Under the pieces are notes generated by a model. That model was not told the DNA's origin, did not search any database, and worked only from the letters and a program-made list of their open reading frames with translations. From Streptomyces griseofuscus (GTDB lineage Bacteria; Actinomycetota; Actinomycetes; Streptomycetales; Streptomycetaceae), in contig NZ_CP051006.1 of assembly GCF_014673495.1 (NCBI RefSeq), forward strand, positions 6,138,001-6,202,000: a stretch of DNA of 64,000 bases. Direction: 5' to 3'. Positions 57,721 through 64,000 of the stretch are shown piece by piece. How positions within the stretch are numbered: the first letter of the stretch is position 1; every line of letters begins with the position of its first letter. The position numbers and the translations under genes were made by a program.

Positions 57721-58368
57721 ATGTCCGACACCGCCCGCGCCGAGCTCGCCGACGCCCGGCTGTACCTGTGCACGGACGCCCGCAGGCGCCAGGGCGACCT
57801 GCCCGAGTTCCTGGACGCGGTGCTGGCCGGCGGCGTCGACATCGTGCAGCTGCGCGACAAGGGCATGGAGGCCGCCGAGGAACTGGCCTGTCTGGAGATC
57901 CTCGCCGAGGCCTGCGCCCGGCACGGCAGACTCCTCGCGGTCAACGACCGGGCCGACGTCGCCCACGCCGCCGGCGCCGATGTGCTCCACCTCGGCCAGG
58001 GCGACCTGCCGGTCCCCGCGGCCCGCGCGATCCTCGGCGAGGACGTGCTGATCGGCCGATCCACCCACACCGAGGACGAGGCCGCCGCGGCCGCCGTCCA
58101 GGACGGTGTGGACTACTTCTGCACCGGGCCCTGCTGGCCCACCCCCACCAAGCCCGGCCGCCCCGCCCCGGGCCTCGACCTGGTCCGTCACACCGCCGCG
58201 CTCGGCACCGAGCGCCCCTGGTTCGCCATCGGCGGCATCGACCTCGGCAACCTGGACGAGGTCCTGGCGGCCGGGGCCCGCCGGGTGGTCGTGGTGCGCG
58301 CGCTCACCGAGGCCGACGACCCGGGCGCCGCCGCGGCCGAGTTCGCCCGGCGGCTGCGGCGGTCCTGA
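57721..58368 (+). CDS. thiE: Thiamine phosphate synthase ThiE
   Basis: 215 residues, TIM barrel. It joins HMP pyrophosphate and thiazole phosphate to thiamine phosphate. VQLRDKGMEAAEELACLEI carries the pyrophosphate-binding region; LAVNDRADVAHAAGADVLHLGQGDLP and IGRSTHTEDEAAAAAVQDGVDYF are conserved; WFAIGGIDLGNLDEVLAAGA closes the barrel. It is transcribed in the opposite direction from thiOSG, 2.3 kb away, and has no TPP riboswitch of its own that I can see. ATG 57721. Confidence 0.94.
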   Translation: MSDTARAELADARLYLCTDARRRQGDLPEFLDAVLAGGVDIVQLRDKGMEAAEELACLEILAEACARHGRLLAVNDRADVAHAAGADVLHLGQGDLPVPAARAILGEDVLIGRSTHTEDEAAAAAVQDGVDYFCTGPCWPTPTKPGRPAPGLDLVRHTAALGTERPWFAIGGIDLGNLDEVLAAGARRVVVVRALTEADDPGAAAAEFARRLRRS

Positions 58369-58441
58369 GGGGCCCGTCTCGGAAGCGCGTCCCAAGGGGT
58401 GGACAGTAAGTCGACAAATCGGGCAAATTTCCGGAGTTCGG

Positions 58442-58470
58442 TTGGGGGACCGCTGTCCCCTGGCTAACCT
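58442..58470 (+). promoter_or_regulatory. Promoter of metF
   Basis: TTGGGG (58442-58447), 17 bases and TAACCT (58465-58470) ending six bases before ATG 58477. The transcript would begin at or next to the start codon. Confidence 0.5.
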
Positions 58471-58476
58471 GCGGGT

Positions 58477-59400
58477 ATGGCCCTCGGAACCGCATCCACC
58501 AGGACTGATCGCGCACGGACCGTGCGTGACATGCTCGCCGGCGGCAAGACCACGTACTCCTTCGAGTTCTCGGCGCCGAAGACCCCCAAGGGCGAGCGGA
58601 ACCTGTGGACCGCGCTGCGCAGGGTCGAGGCGGTCGCCCCCGACTTCGTCTCCGTGACCTACGGCGCCGGCGGCTCGACCCGCGCGGGCACCGTCAGGGA
58701 GACGCAGCAGATCGTCGCCGACACCACGCTCACCCCGGTCGCCCACCTCACCGCGGTCGACCACTCCGTCGCCGAACTGCGCAACATCATCGGCCAGTAC
58801 GCCGACGCCGGGATCCGCAACATGCTCGCCGTGCGCGGCGACCCGCCCGGCGACCCCATGGGCGCCTGGGTGGCGCACCCCAAGGGCCTGACCTACGCGG
58901 CCGAACTGGTGCGCCTCATCAAGGAGTCGGGCGACTTCTGCGTGGGCGTCGCCGCCTTCCCGGAGATGCACCCACGCTCCGCGGACTGGGACACCGATGT
59001 CGCCCACTTCGTGGACAAGTGCCGCGCGGGCGCCGACTACGCCATCACCCAGATGTTCTTCCAGCCCGAGTCCTATCTGCGGCTGCGCGACCGGGTGGTG
59101 GAGGCGGGTTGCGACACCCCGGTCATCCCGGAGATCCTGCCGGTCACCAGCGTGCGCATGCTGGAGCGGCTGCCCAAGCTCAGCAACGCTCAGTTCCCGG
59201 ACGCCCTGAAAGAGCGGATCCTCGCGGCGAAGGACGATCCGGCGGCTGTACGCTCCATCGGTATCGACTTCGCCACGGAGTTCTGCGCGCGACTGCTGTC
59301 CGAAGGCGTGCCCGGACTGCACTTCATCACGCTCAACAGCTCCACGGCGACCCTGGAGATCTACGAGAACCTGGGCCTGCACCACCCCCCGCAGGCCTAG
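58477..59400 (+). CDS. metF: Methylenetetrahydrofolate reductase MetF
   Basis: 307 residues, FAD-dependent TIM barrel. It reduces 5,10-methylene- to 5-methyltetrahydrofolate for methionine synthesis. Conserved: YSFEFSAPKTPKGERNLW (with the catalytic Glu), VSVTYGAGGSTRAGTV, HLTAVDHSVAELRNII, LAVRGDPPGDP (FAD/folate-binding Asp), VGVAAFPEMHPRS, ITQMFFQPESYL and IPEILPVTSVRMLERLPKL. No SAM riboswitch is seen upstream, in contrast to the aminotransferase at 19.4 kb. Start ATG 58477. Confidence 0.96.
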   Translation: MALGTASTRTDRARTVRDMLAGGKTTYSFEFSAPKTPKGERNLWTALRRVEAVAPDFVSVTYGAGGSTRAGTVRETQQIVADTTLTPVAHLTAVDHSVAELRNIIGQYADAGIRNMLAVRGDPPGDPMGAWVAHPKGLTYAAELVRLIKESGDFCVGVAAFPEMHPRSADWDTDVAHFVDKCRAGADYAITQMFFQPESYLRLRDRVVEAGCDTPVIPEILPVTSVRMLERLPKLSNAQFPDALKERILAAKDDPAAVRSIGIDFATEFCARLLSEGVPGLHFITLNSSTATLEIYENLGLHHPPQA

Positions 59401-59456
59401 ACCTGCCGCGTGGTGTTGAGACACACTGCGTAACGGCCACTGGGAGAGGGGCGTAC

Positions 59457-60374
59457 ATGGGCTGGACGGTCCTCTACATCGCATTCGGCGGCGTCGCGCT
59501 GTGGTTGCTCGGCGAGGTGCTGTTGCAGTACAAGGCGCGTCTGCGCTGGCGGCTGCTCGCCTTCGCGGGCTTCCTCGGGGTGGTGGTCGGCGTCCTGATG
59601 CCGTCCGTCCTCGTGATCGGGGCGGGCGCGATCGCCTTCGCCATCGGGCAGACCCTGGTCACGCTCTCCTTCCGCCGCGGCTTCGTGGCCGGTTGGGCGG
59701 TCCGGCGGCCCGAGGCCGACGCCGTGGGGAGCGGCGGCAGCAAGCGCCGCCGCGGCCGCGGCGACCGCAAGGCCCAGGCCGCGCAGGCCCCCGCGCCCGC
59801 CCCCACCGGCACGGACGACGACCTGGCCCCCGGTCAGGACCCCTACGCCCAGGACGGCTCCGTCCCGGACGGGTACGACGACTACGACCGCGACGACGTC
59901 TTCTCGCCCGCGCGTCCCCCGTCCGCCGAACCCGTCTCCGTCTACGAGCCGCTGCCCCTGCCCGACGACACCGGCAACTACGGCGTCTACGGCGACACCG
60001 CCACCCACGCCGCCCAGCAGCAGGGGCAGTCCTACGACCACTCCGGTTACGGACAGCAACAGGGCTACGGCTACGACGCCGCCGCCCAGCAGGGCTACGC
60101 CAACTACTCGGACCCCTACATCGGCAGCCAGTCCCACCCCGGCGACGGCTACGACCCCGGCTATGCCCAGCAGTACGGCCAGCAGGGCTACCCCCAGGAC
60201 CCGTACGCCACCGGCGGTTACGGGGAGACCCCGGCCGGCGGGGTGTGGGTGCCGCAGCAGCGCACCGACGAGGGCCAGGGCGGCGAACTCCCGCAGGAGC
60301 AGCCGTACCCCTACCAGGGCCATGACCGGCAGCAGCCGGGCGCCGGGTACGACGAGCAGCAGTACCGCTACTGA
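59457..60374 (+). CDS. Membrane protein with Tyr/Gly/Gln-rich low-complexity tail
   Basis: 305 residues. Two or three hydrophobic helices occupy the first ~80 residues (WTVLYIAFGGVALWLLGEVLL and LLAFAGFLGVVVGVLM), followed by a basic stretch KRRRGRGDRKAQ and then nearly 200 residues of low-complexity sequence rich in Tyr, Gly, Gln, Pro and Asp (QQQGYGYDAAAQQGYANY and similar). The tail resembles prion-like or adhesive segments and is probably disordered in the cytoplasm. No enzyme motif. Start ATG 59457 with GAGAGGGG upstream. It lies 56 bases after metF. Confidence 0.8.
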   Translation: MGWTVLYIAFGGVALWLLGEVLLQYKARLRWRLLAFAGFLGVVVGVLMPSVLVIGAGAIAFAIGQTLVTLSFRRGFVAGWAVRRPEADAVGSGGSKRRRGRGDRKAQAAQAPAPAPTGTDDDLAPGQDPYAQDGSVPDGYDDYDRDDVFSPARPPSAEPVSVYEPLPLPDDTGNYGVYGDTATHAAQQQGQSYDHSGYGQQQGYGYDAAAQQGYANYSDPYIGSQSHPGDGYDPGYAQQYGQQGYPQDPYATGGYGETPAGGVWVPQQRTDEGQGGELPQEQPYPYQGHDRQQPGAGYDEQQYRY

Positions 60375-60393
60375 GAACCGGGCGTCGGCCGGA

Positions 60394-60428
60394 GTGAGGC
60401 CCGGGCCCTCGTCGGGGCCCGGCTCACG
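60394..60428. terminator. Bidirectional terminator between the low-complexity protein and CrtI-like genes
   Basis: GTGAGGCCCGGGCCC and GGGGCCCGGCTCAC form a long GC-rich stem with one bulge around TCGTC, between convergent genes. Confidence 0.7.
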
Positions 60429-60434
60429 TGTGGG

Positions 60435-61940
60435 TCACTGCGAGCCCCGGAAGTCCGGACCCTCCACGATCAGCCCGGACACCAGCGCGCCCGACATGCC
60501 CGCGTGCGGCAGCCCGCCGCCCGGGTGGGACCAGCCGCCGACCGCGAACAGGCCCGGTATCGCCGTGGTGTTGGCCGGGTGCAGCGCGCCTCGCGGCGCG
60601 GCCAGCGCGGGCGGCGGGACCGCGCCTCCGGTGGCGCCCGTCTCCCGGGCGGTGTCCAGGGGGGTGCGCACCTCGCGCCACAGGATCCGCTCCCGCAGCC
60701 CGGGCACCGCGCGCTCGGCGGCGGTGATCATGCGCTCGGCGAACGCGTCGGCGACACCCGGCGCGCCCCAGTCGTACCGCGTCGCCGCCGGGACCGTCGC
60801 CGTCAGCACCATCGACTCATGCACGTCGTCGGGGCGCAGCGCCGGGTCGTCAGGGCGGTCGACGCGGACCGTCGGCAGGCCCGGCGGGGTGCCGTGCCGG
60901 AACAGGTCCAGTTCGCCCTCGGGGTCGGCCGAGTGCACCACCGTGCGATGCGCGGCACCGGGATCGCGGGCGCCGCGCAGGGCCAGGCAGACCACCATCC
61001 GCCCCGGGAACCGGTCCTCGGGCTCCGGCGCGACCGCCCCCGGTCCGTACGGCACCCCCGCCACCAGGCCGGCCAGCCGCCAGGGCTCCGCCCCGACCAC
61101 GAAGTCCGCCTCGGCCACGGTCCCGTCGGCCAGCTCGACCCCGGCCGCCCGGCCGTCCTCGACCAGGACCCGGGTGATCTCGGCGCCGAAGACGAACTCC
61201 ACCCGCCGGGCCAGGCAGCGCTCGTACACCGCGCGCGCCAACTCCCGGATCCCGCCGCGCACATACCAGGTGCCGAAGGCATGCTCCATGTACGGCAGCA
61301 CGGCCGCGCTCGCCGGGGCGGTGGCCGGGTCGACGCCATGGGCCAGGGCGTATCCGGCGAGCAGGGCCGACAGCCGGGGGTCGCGCAGCTCCCAGGCGCC
61401 GATCTCGGCCAGGGTGCTCGCCCGCCGGGTGCGCAGCAGTCGCTTGTGCGGGACCGCCGGATACGGCTCCTTGTCCCTCAGCACCTGCCAGTCGGGCCAC
61501 AGGGGCTCCTCCAGCAGCGGCCGGCGGGTGCGGTCCCAGGCCTCGCGGGCCCGCACCAGGAAGTCGCCCCAGCGCCCGCCCGCGCCGCCGCCCAGCGCTT
61601 CGTCCAGCGCCGCGACGACGCCCGCGCGCGAGGCGTTGGGCAGGGCGGCCTCGGTGCCGTCCGCGAAGAGGTGCCGCGCGGACGGGTCGACCTGGACCAG
61701 CTCGACCCGGGCCTCCAGCGGCTCCTTGCCGGTCTTGACGAACAGATCGCGGTAGACGGCGGGCAGCGTCAGCAGCCCCGGGCCGGTGTCGAAGCCGAAG
61801 CCGTCCCGCTCGAAGCGGCGCACCCCACCGCCGTAGGTGTCCGTGCGCTCGTACACCACCACCCGGTGGCCCGCGACGGCCAGCCGGGCGGCGGCCGCCA
61901 TCGCGCCCGTACCGGCGCCCATCACCGCGATCCGTGCCAT
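60435..61940 (-). CDS. Phytoene desaturase-like (CrtI-family) FAD oxidoreductase
   Basis: 501 residues. RIAVMGAGTGAMAAAARLAVAGH is the FAD-binding motif (with GAGTGA replacing the usual GAGxGG), FGFDTGPGLLTLPAVYRDLF follows, and the C-terminus has the CrtI signature VGGWSHPGGGLPHAGMSGALVS. No other carotenoid gene is in the window, so the substrate may not be a carotenoid. TAGAGT on the minus strand (61948-61953) ends seven bases before ATG 61940, indicating a leaderless mRNA. The first Gly-rich loop deviates slightly from the norm but the domain appears intact. Confidence 0.88.
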   Translation of the reverse strand: MARIAVMGAGTGAMAAAARLAVAGHRVVVYERTDTYGGGVRRFERDGFGFDTGPGLLTLPAVYRDLFVKTGKEPLEARVELVQVDPSARHLFADGTEAALPNASRAGVVAALDEALGGGAGGRWGDFLVRAREAWDRTRRPLLEEPLWPDWQVLRDKEPYPAVPHKRLLRTRRASTLAEIGAWELRDPRLSALLAGYALAHGVDPATAPASAAVLPYMEHAFGTWYVRGGIRELARAVYERCLARRVEFVFGAEITRVLVEDGRAAGVELADGTVAEADFVVGAEPWRLAGLVAGVPYGPGAVAPEPEDRFPGRMVVCLALRGARDPGAAHRTVVHSADPEGELDLFRHGTPPGLPTVRVDRPDDPALRPDDVHESMVLTATVPAATRYDWGAPGVADAFAERMITAAERAVPGLRERILWREVRTPLDTARETGATGGAVPPPALAAPRGALHPANTTAIPGLFAVGGWSHPGGGLPHAGMSGALVSGLIVEGPDFRGSQ

Positions 61941-62046
61941 GTCCGCGACTCTAGCGACCACCACTGACAACGCGATCTCGGGGCGGACTCCGCGCAGCTC
62001 AGGGCGCCCGTGAGATGGGCTCAGGCACCGTGAGGCCGTCTCAGGC

Positions 62047-62649
62047 TCAGGGCACCCGTGAGGCCAGCCGGCGCTCCTCGCGGCGCTGGGCTCGGCGGCG
62101 CAGGAAGCGCCGGATGCGGGAGACCAGGAAGAACAGCGCGGCCAGCCCCGCGGCCAGCAGCACCGCCGCGATGATCGCCGCCGCCTGCGGATGGAACATC
62201 GCGAAGGAGACCAGCGCGCCGACGCCCAGATCCTCGCCGATGCTCAGCGCGATATTGCTGAACGGCTCCGGCGAGGCGTTGACCGCCATCCGCGTCCCGG
62301 CCTTGACCGAGTGGCTGGCCAGCGCCGTCGAACCGCCGATCAGCGCGGCCGCCACCTCCGAGTACGAACCGCTGTGCCCGGCGAGCAGCGCGCCCACCCA
62401 GGCGCCGGCCGCGGGCCGGATCACGGTGTGCACGGAGTCCCATATCGAGTCGACGTAGGGCACCTTGTCGGCCGCCGCCTCGCACAGGAACAGCACGCCC
62501 GCGATGATCAGCACCTCGGGCCGCTGGAGGGCCCCGGGGACGTCGTCGCTCACCCCGCTCACGCCGAACAGGCCGAGCAGGAGCACCACCGCGTAGGCGT
62601 TGATGCCGCTGGCCCAGCCACTGGTGAAGACGAGCGGGAGTACGGACAC
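62047..62649 (-). CDS. DUF4126 domain-containing membrane protein
   Basis: 200 residues, several helices: LVFTSGWASGINAYAVVLLL at the N-terminus, ALIGGSTALASHSVKAGTRM in the middle and AAIIAAVLLAAGLAALFFLVS near the end, then an Arg-rich cytoplasmic tail (IRRFLRRRAQRREERRLAS). DUF4126 has no established function. A TACGAT -10 lies seven bases before GTG 62649, so the mRNA may be leaderless. The downstream region (61975-62046) has imperfect repeats of GGCTCAGGGCACCCGTGAG. Confidence 0.85.
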   Translation of the reverse strand: MSVLPLVFTSGWASGINAYAVVLLLGLFGVSGVSDDVPGALQRPEVLIIAGVLFLCEAAADKVPYVDSIWDSVHTVIRPAAGAWVGALLAGHSGSYSEVAAALIGGSTALASHSVKAGTRMAVNASPEPFSNIALSIGEDLGVGALVSFAMFHPQAAAIIAAVLLAAGLAALFFLVSRIRRFLRRRAQRREERRLASRVP

Positions 62650-62884
62650 GCAGGCGATCGTAGCGAGGCCCGGGGATGCCCGTCCTGGGCAGGTGCGCGC
62701 AGGTCTGAGTATCCGTACCTAGGCCGAGGGATGAGTAGGCGCACGGATGGGCCGGAGGGGCCCGGCACGGAAGAGTGGAGCTCGGCAAGGGGGCGCGGCC
62801 CGGTACCGCCGGCACGGGGCGGCGGAACGGTGCCCGCCGCCTGGCCATGACCCAGGGGGAGTACGGGGGAGTACGGGGGAGCGC
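62650..62884. other. Intergenic stretch without a recognised gene
   Basis: No frame here has convincing coding character on either strand. It holds the probable DUF4126 promoter at its left end and a short direct repeat of GGGGGAGTAC (two and a half copies near 62857-62881). Confidence 0.6.
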
Positions 62885-62918
62885 GAAGGCGCCGGTCCAG
62901 CTGTGGACCGGCGCCTTC
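62885..62918 (-). terminator. Terminator downstream of the TetR-family gene
   Basis: GAAGGCGCCGGTCCA (62885-62899) and TGGACCGGCGCCTTC (62904-62918) form a perfect 15-bp stem around GCTG, 37 bases after the stop of the minus-strand regulator. Confidence 0.85.
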
Positions 62919-62955
62919 CGTGCGCCCTTCGGCGGCGCGCCGCCGCCCCGGTGGC

Positions 62956-63585
62956 TCAGACCCTGCCGCTGACCCGGCCCTGGAGCAGCCGGGACAGGGC
63001 CGCGTGCACATCGTCCAGGGAGCGCTGCGGCTGGAAGGACTTCCAGTCGAGCGCGGCCACCAGGACCATGCCGACCAGGGCCGCCGCCGTCAGCTGGACG
63101 TCGATCTCCTCGCTGAACTCGCCGCCCGCCACGCCCTCGCGCAGTACACCCTCGACCACGGCGACGGCCTCCTGGCGCACCACCATCAGCGTGGACTGCC
63201 AGGCCCGGTTGGTGCGCCACAGCTCGGCCACGTACAGCTGGGTGAAGGCCGGGTAGCGGTCGATGAAGACCAGTCCGGCGCGGACCATCGCGTCCAGCGC
63301 GTCCACCCTGCTGCCGCCCTCGTGCGCGGTCTGTTCGGCGGCCTCCTTCAGGGAGGCGGTGAGCAGGCTGACCCCGTGCCGCAGCAGCTCCTCGAAGAGG
63401 ACCGACTTGCTGGCGAAGTTGTAGTAGACGGTGCCCTTGGCGACCCCCGCCCGCTCGGCGATCTCGTCCACGGTGGTCGCGGAGAAGCCCTGGTCGGCGA
63501 TGAGCGTGACGGCCGCCTCGTAGAGCTTCTGCCGGGTCGCCTCCCGGCGCGTGCTGCCGCCGGACCTGGCGCTGCTGCTTTCCAT
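62956..63585 (-). CDS. TetR-family transcriptional regulator
   Basis: 209 residues. The N-terminal helix-turn-helix is standard for TetR: RQKLYEAAVTLIADQGFSAT, then TVDEIAERAGVAKGTVYYNF with the recognition helix. The remainder is a helical ligand-binding domain of about 150 residues. It most likely represses the adjacent upstream YhgE/Pip-type gene, which ends 47 bases before its start on the same strand; the two may form one transcript with autoregulation. ATG 63585 was chosen since it precedes the conserved domain by ~15 residues. Confidence 0.92.
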   Translation of the reverse strand: MESSSARSGGSTRREATRQKLYEAAVTLIADQGFSATTVDEIAERAGVAKGTVYYNFASKSVLFEELLRHGVSLLTASLKEAAEQTAHEGGSRVDALDAMVRAGLVFIDRYPAFTQLYVAELWRTNRAWQSTLMVVRQEAVAVVEGVLREGVAGGEFSEEIDVQLTAAALVGMVLVAALDWKSFQPQRSLDDVHAALSRLLQGRVSGRV

Positions 63586-63632
63586 GGCACCGATTCTCAC
63601 AGGTACCCGGGCCGGCCGGGTCGGTCCGGGGC

Positions 63633-64000
63633 TCACAGGCTCAGCTCCGGGTGCAGCCGGTCCAGCGTCCACACCTGCCGCTTGCGGGCCGCGAGCGCGG
63701 TCAGCGCGAGGGCGCCCACGGTGAACGCGGTCAGCACCGCGCACGCCTGCCACACCGGGCCGAGCCCGCCGCCGGTGATCAGCCGGCGCAGCGCCGACAC
63801 GACGTAACTCATCGGCAGATACGGGTGGATGGCGTTGAAGAAGCCCGGGCTGGTCTGCACCGGATAGGTGCCGCCCGCCGAGGTCAGCTGGAGCATCAGC
63901 AGGGCGAGGACCAGGATCCGGCCGGCCGCGCCGAAGCGGGCGTTGAGCCACTGCACGATCGCCGCGAAGCACGCGGTGACCAGGAACAGGAAACCGATGG
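63633..64000 (-). CDS. YhgE/Pip-type membrane protein, C-terminal part (5' end outside the window)
   Basis: About 121 C-terminal residues are visible and the frame runs off the right edge. LQLTSAGGTYPVQTSPGFFNAIHPYLPMSYVV, shown here only in part (TSPGFFNAIHPYLPMSY), is the hallmark of YhgE/Pip proteins and related ABC-2-type permeases. Two or three membrane helices remain (GRILVLALLMLQL, ACAVLTAFTVGALALTALAA). Related proteins are phage-receptor-like or ESX/EsaA-like exporters. The TetR regulator gene follows in the same direction. Confidence 0.8.
   Translation of the reverse strand, partial: IGFLFLVTACFAAIVQWLNARFGAAGRILVLALLMLQLTSAGGTYPVQTSPGFFNAIHPYLPMSYVVSALRRLITGGGLGPVWQACAVLTAFTVGALALTALAARKRQVWTLDRLHPELSL

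Noticed and set aside
1..64000. Mobile elements, CRISPR arrays, tRNA or rRNA genes and secondary-metabolite clusters
   Set aside because: I looked for transposase motifs, regularly spaced repeats, cloverleaf signatures and PKS/NRPS domains and saw none; the only array-like repeat is the 18-bp minisatellite, whose units have no unique spacers.

Overview
The window is chromosomal DNA from a high-GC actinobacterium, almost certainly a Streptomyces. Codon third positions are overwhelmingly G or C, starts are often GTG or TTG, and several -10 hexamers of the form TAnnnT sit only 7-8 bases before a start codon (leaderless mRNAs). The gene set is a core-chromosome block: a qcrCAB/ctaCDFE respiratory cluster, a glucokinase operon, a macRS-like two-component system, pfkA, a trpE(G) fusion, a class II DAHP synthase, thiOSG and metF. 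From memory the order resembles the Streptomyces coelicolor SCO2100-SCO2165 region in reverse; I could not check this by alignment. I see no insertion sequence, prophage, CRISPR array, tRNA or rRNA.

Layout. 1-5.8 kb: tail of an RND efflux pump, nadA, erpA behind a sigma-R-like promoter, a DUF4331 protein, an unknown membrane-anchored protein and a small gene broken by a run of eight G. 5.9-18 kb: adenosine kinase, a cysteine desulfurase fused to a TusA domain, then ctaC-ctaD-ctaF, an L,D-transpeptidase lipoprotein, a receiver-like protein and ctaE-qcrC-qcrA-qcrB. Together these encode the cytochrome bcc-aa3 branch that carries electrons from menaquinol to oxygen. 18-24 kb: trpD, a SAM-IV riboswitch with a six-codon mini-ORF ahead of a class V aminotransferase, a stand-alone Lrp ligand-binding domain overlapping a rhomboid protease, a small zinc-ribbon-like protein and a NYN-domain protein.

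24-31.9 kb: cell-envelope genes. There are two tandem NlpC/P60 hydrolases, a HExxH lipoprotein, a PadR regulator divergent from a MATE pump over a perfect 27-bp palindrome, and two mannosyltransferase-like glycosyltransferases. 32-39 kb: an acyl-CoA ligase, then a co-directional run of metallophosphoesterase, SRPBCC protein, ArsA-like ATPase, DUF5304 protein, glucokinase and an endonuclease/phosphatase-like protein, ending in an 18-bp tandem repeat. 39-48 kb: a membrane protein with a hydrolase, an acyltransferase with macS-macR, pfkA behind a Crp-like site, trpE(G) under a trpL attenuator, and aroH diverging from it. Entry into glycolysis and entry into the shikimate/tryptophan pathway therefore sit side by side.

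48-64 kb: an iron-box-controlled bacterioferritin-associated ferredoxin facing bacterioferritin, a Mo-cofactor oxidoreductase, endonuclease IV, a PASTA Ser/Thr kinase, thiO-thiS-thiG behind a TPP riboswitch, an FAD reductase, an Rv2175c-like protein, thiE, metF, a Tyr/Gly/Gln-rich membrane protein, a CrtI-like oxidoreductase, a DUF4126 protein, a TetR regulator and the C-terminal end of a YhgE/Pip-type membrane protein cut by the window edge.

No region clearly encodes an undescribed multi-gene system. The strongest leads are regulatory (palindromes, leaders, riboswitch with mini-ORF), the frameshifted small gene, and the unusual proteins in the glucokinase run.
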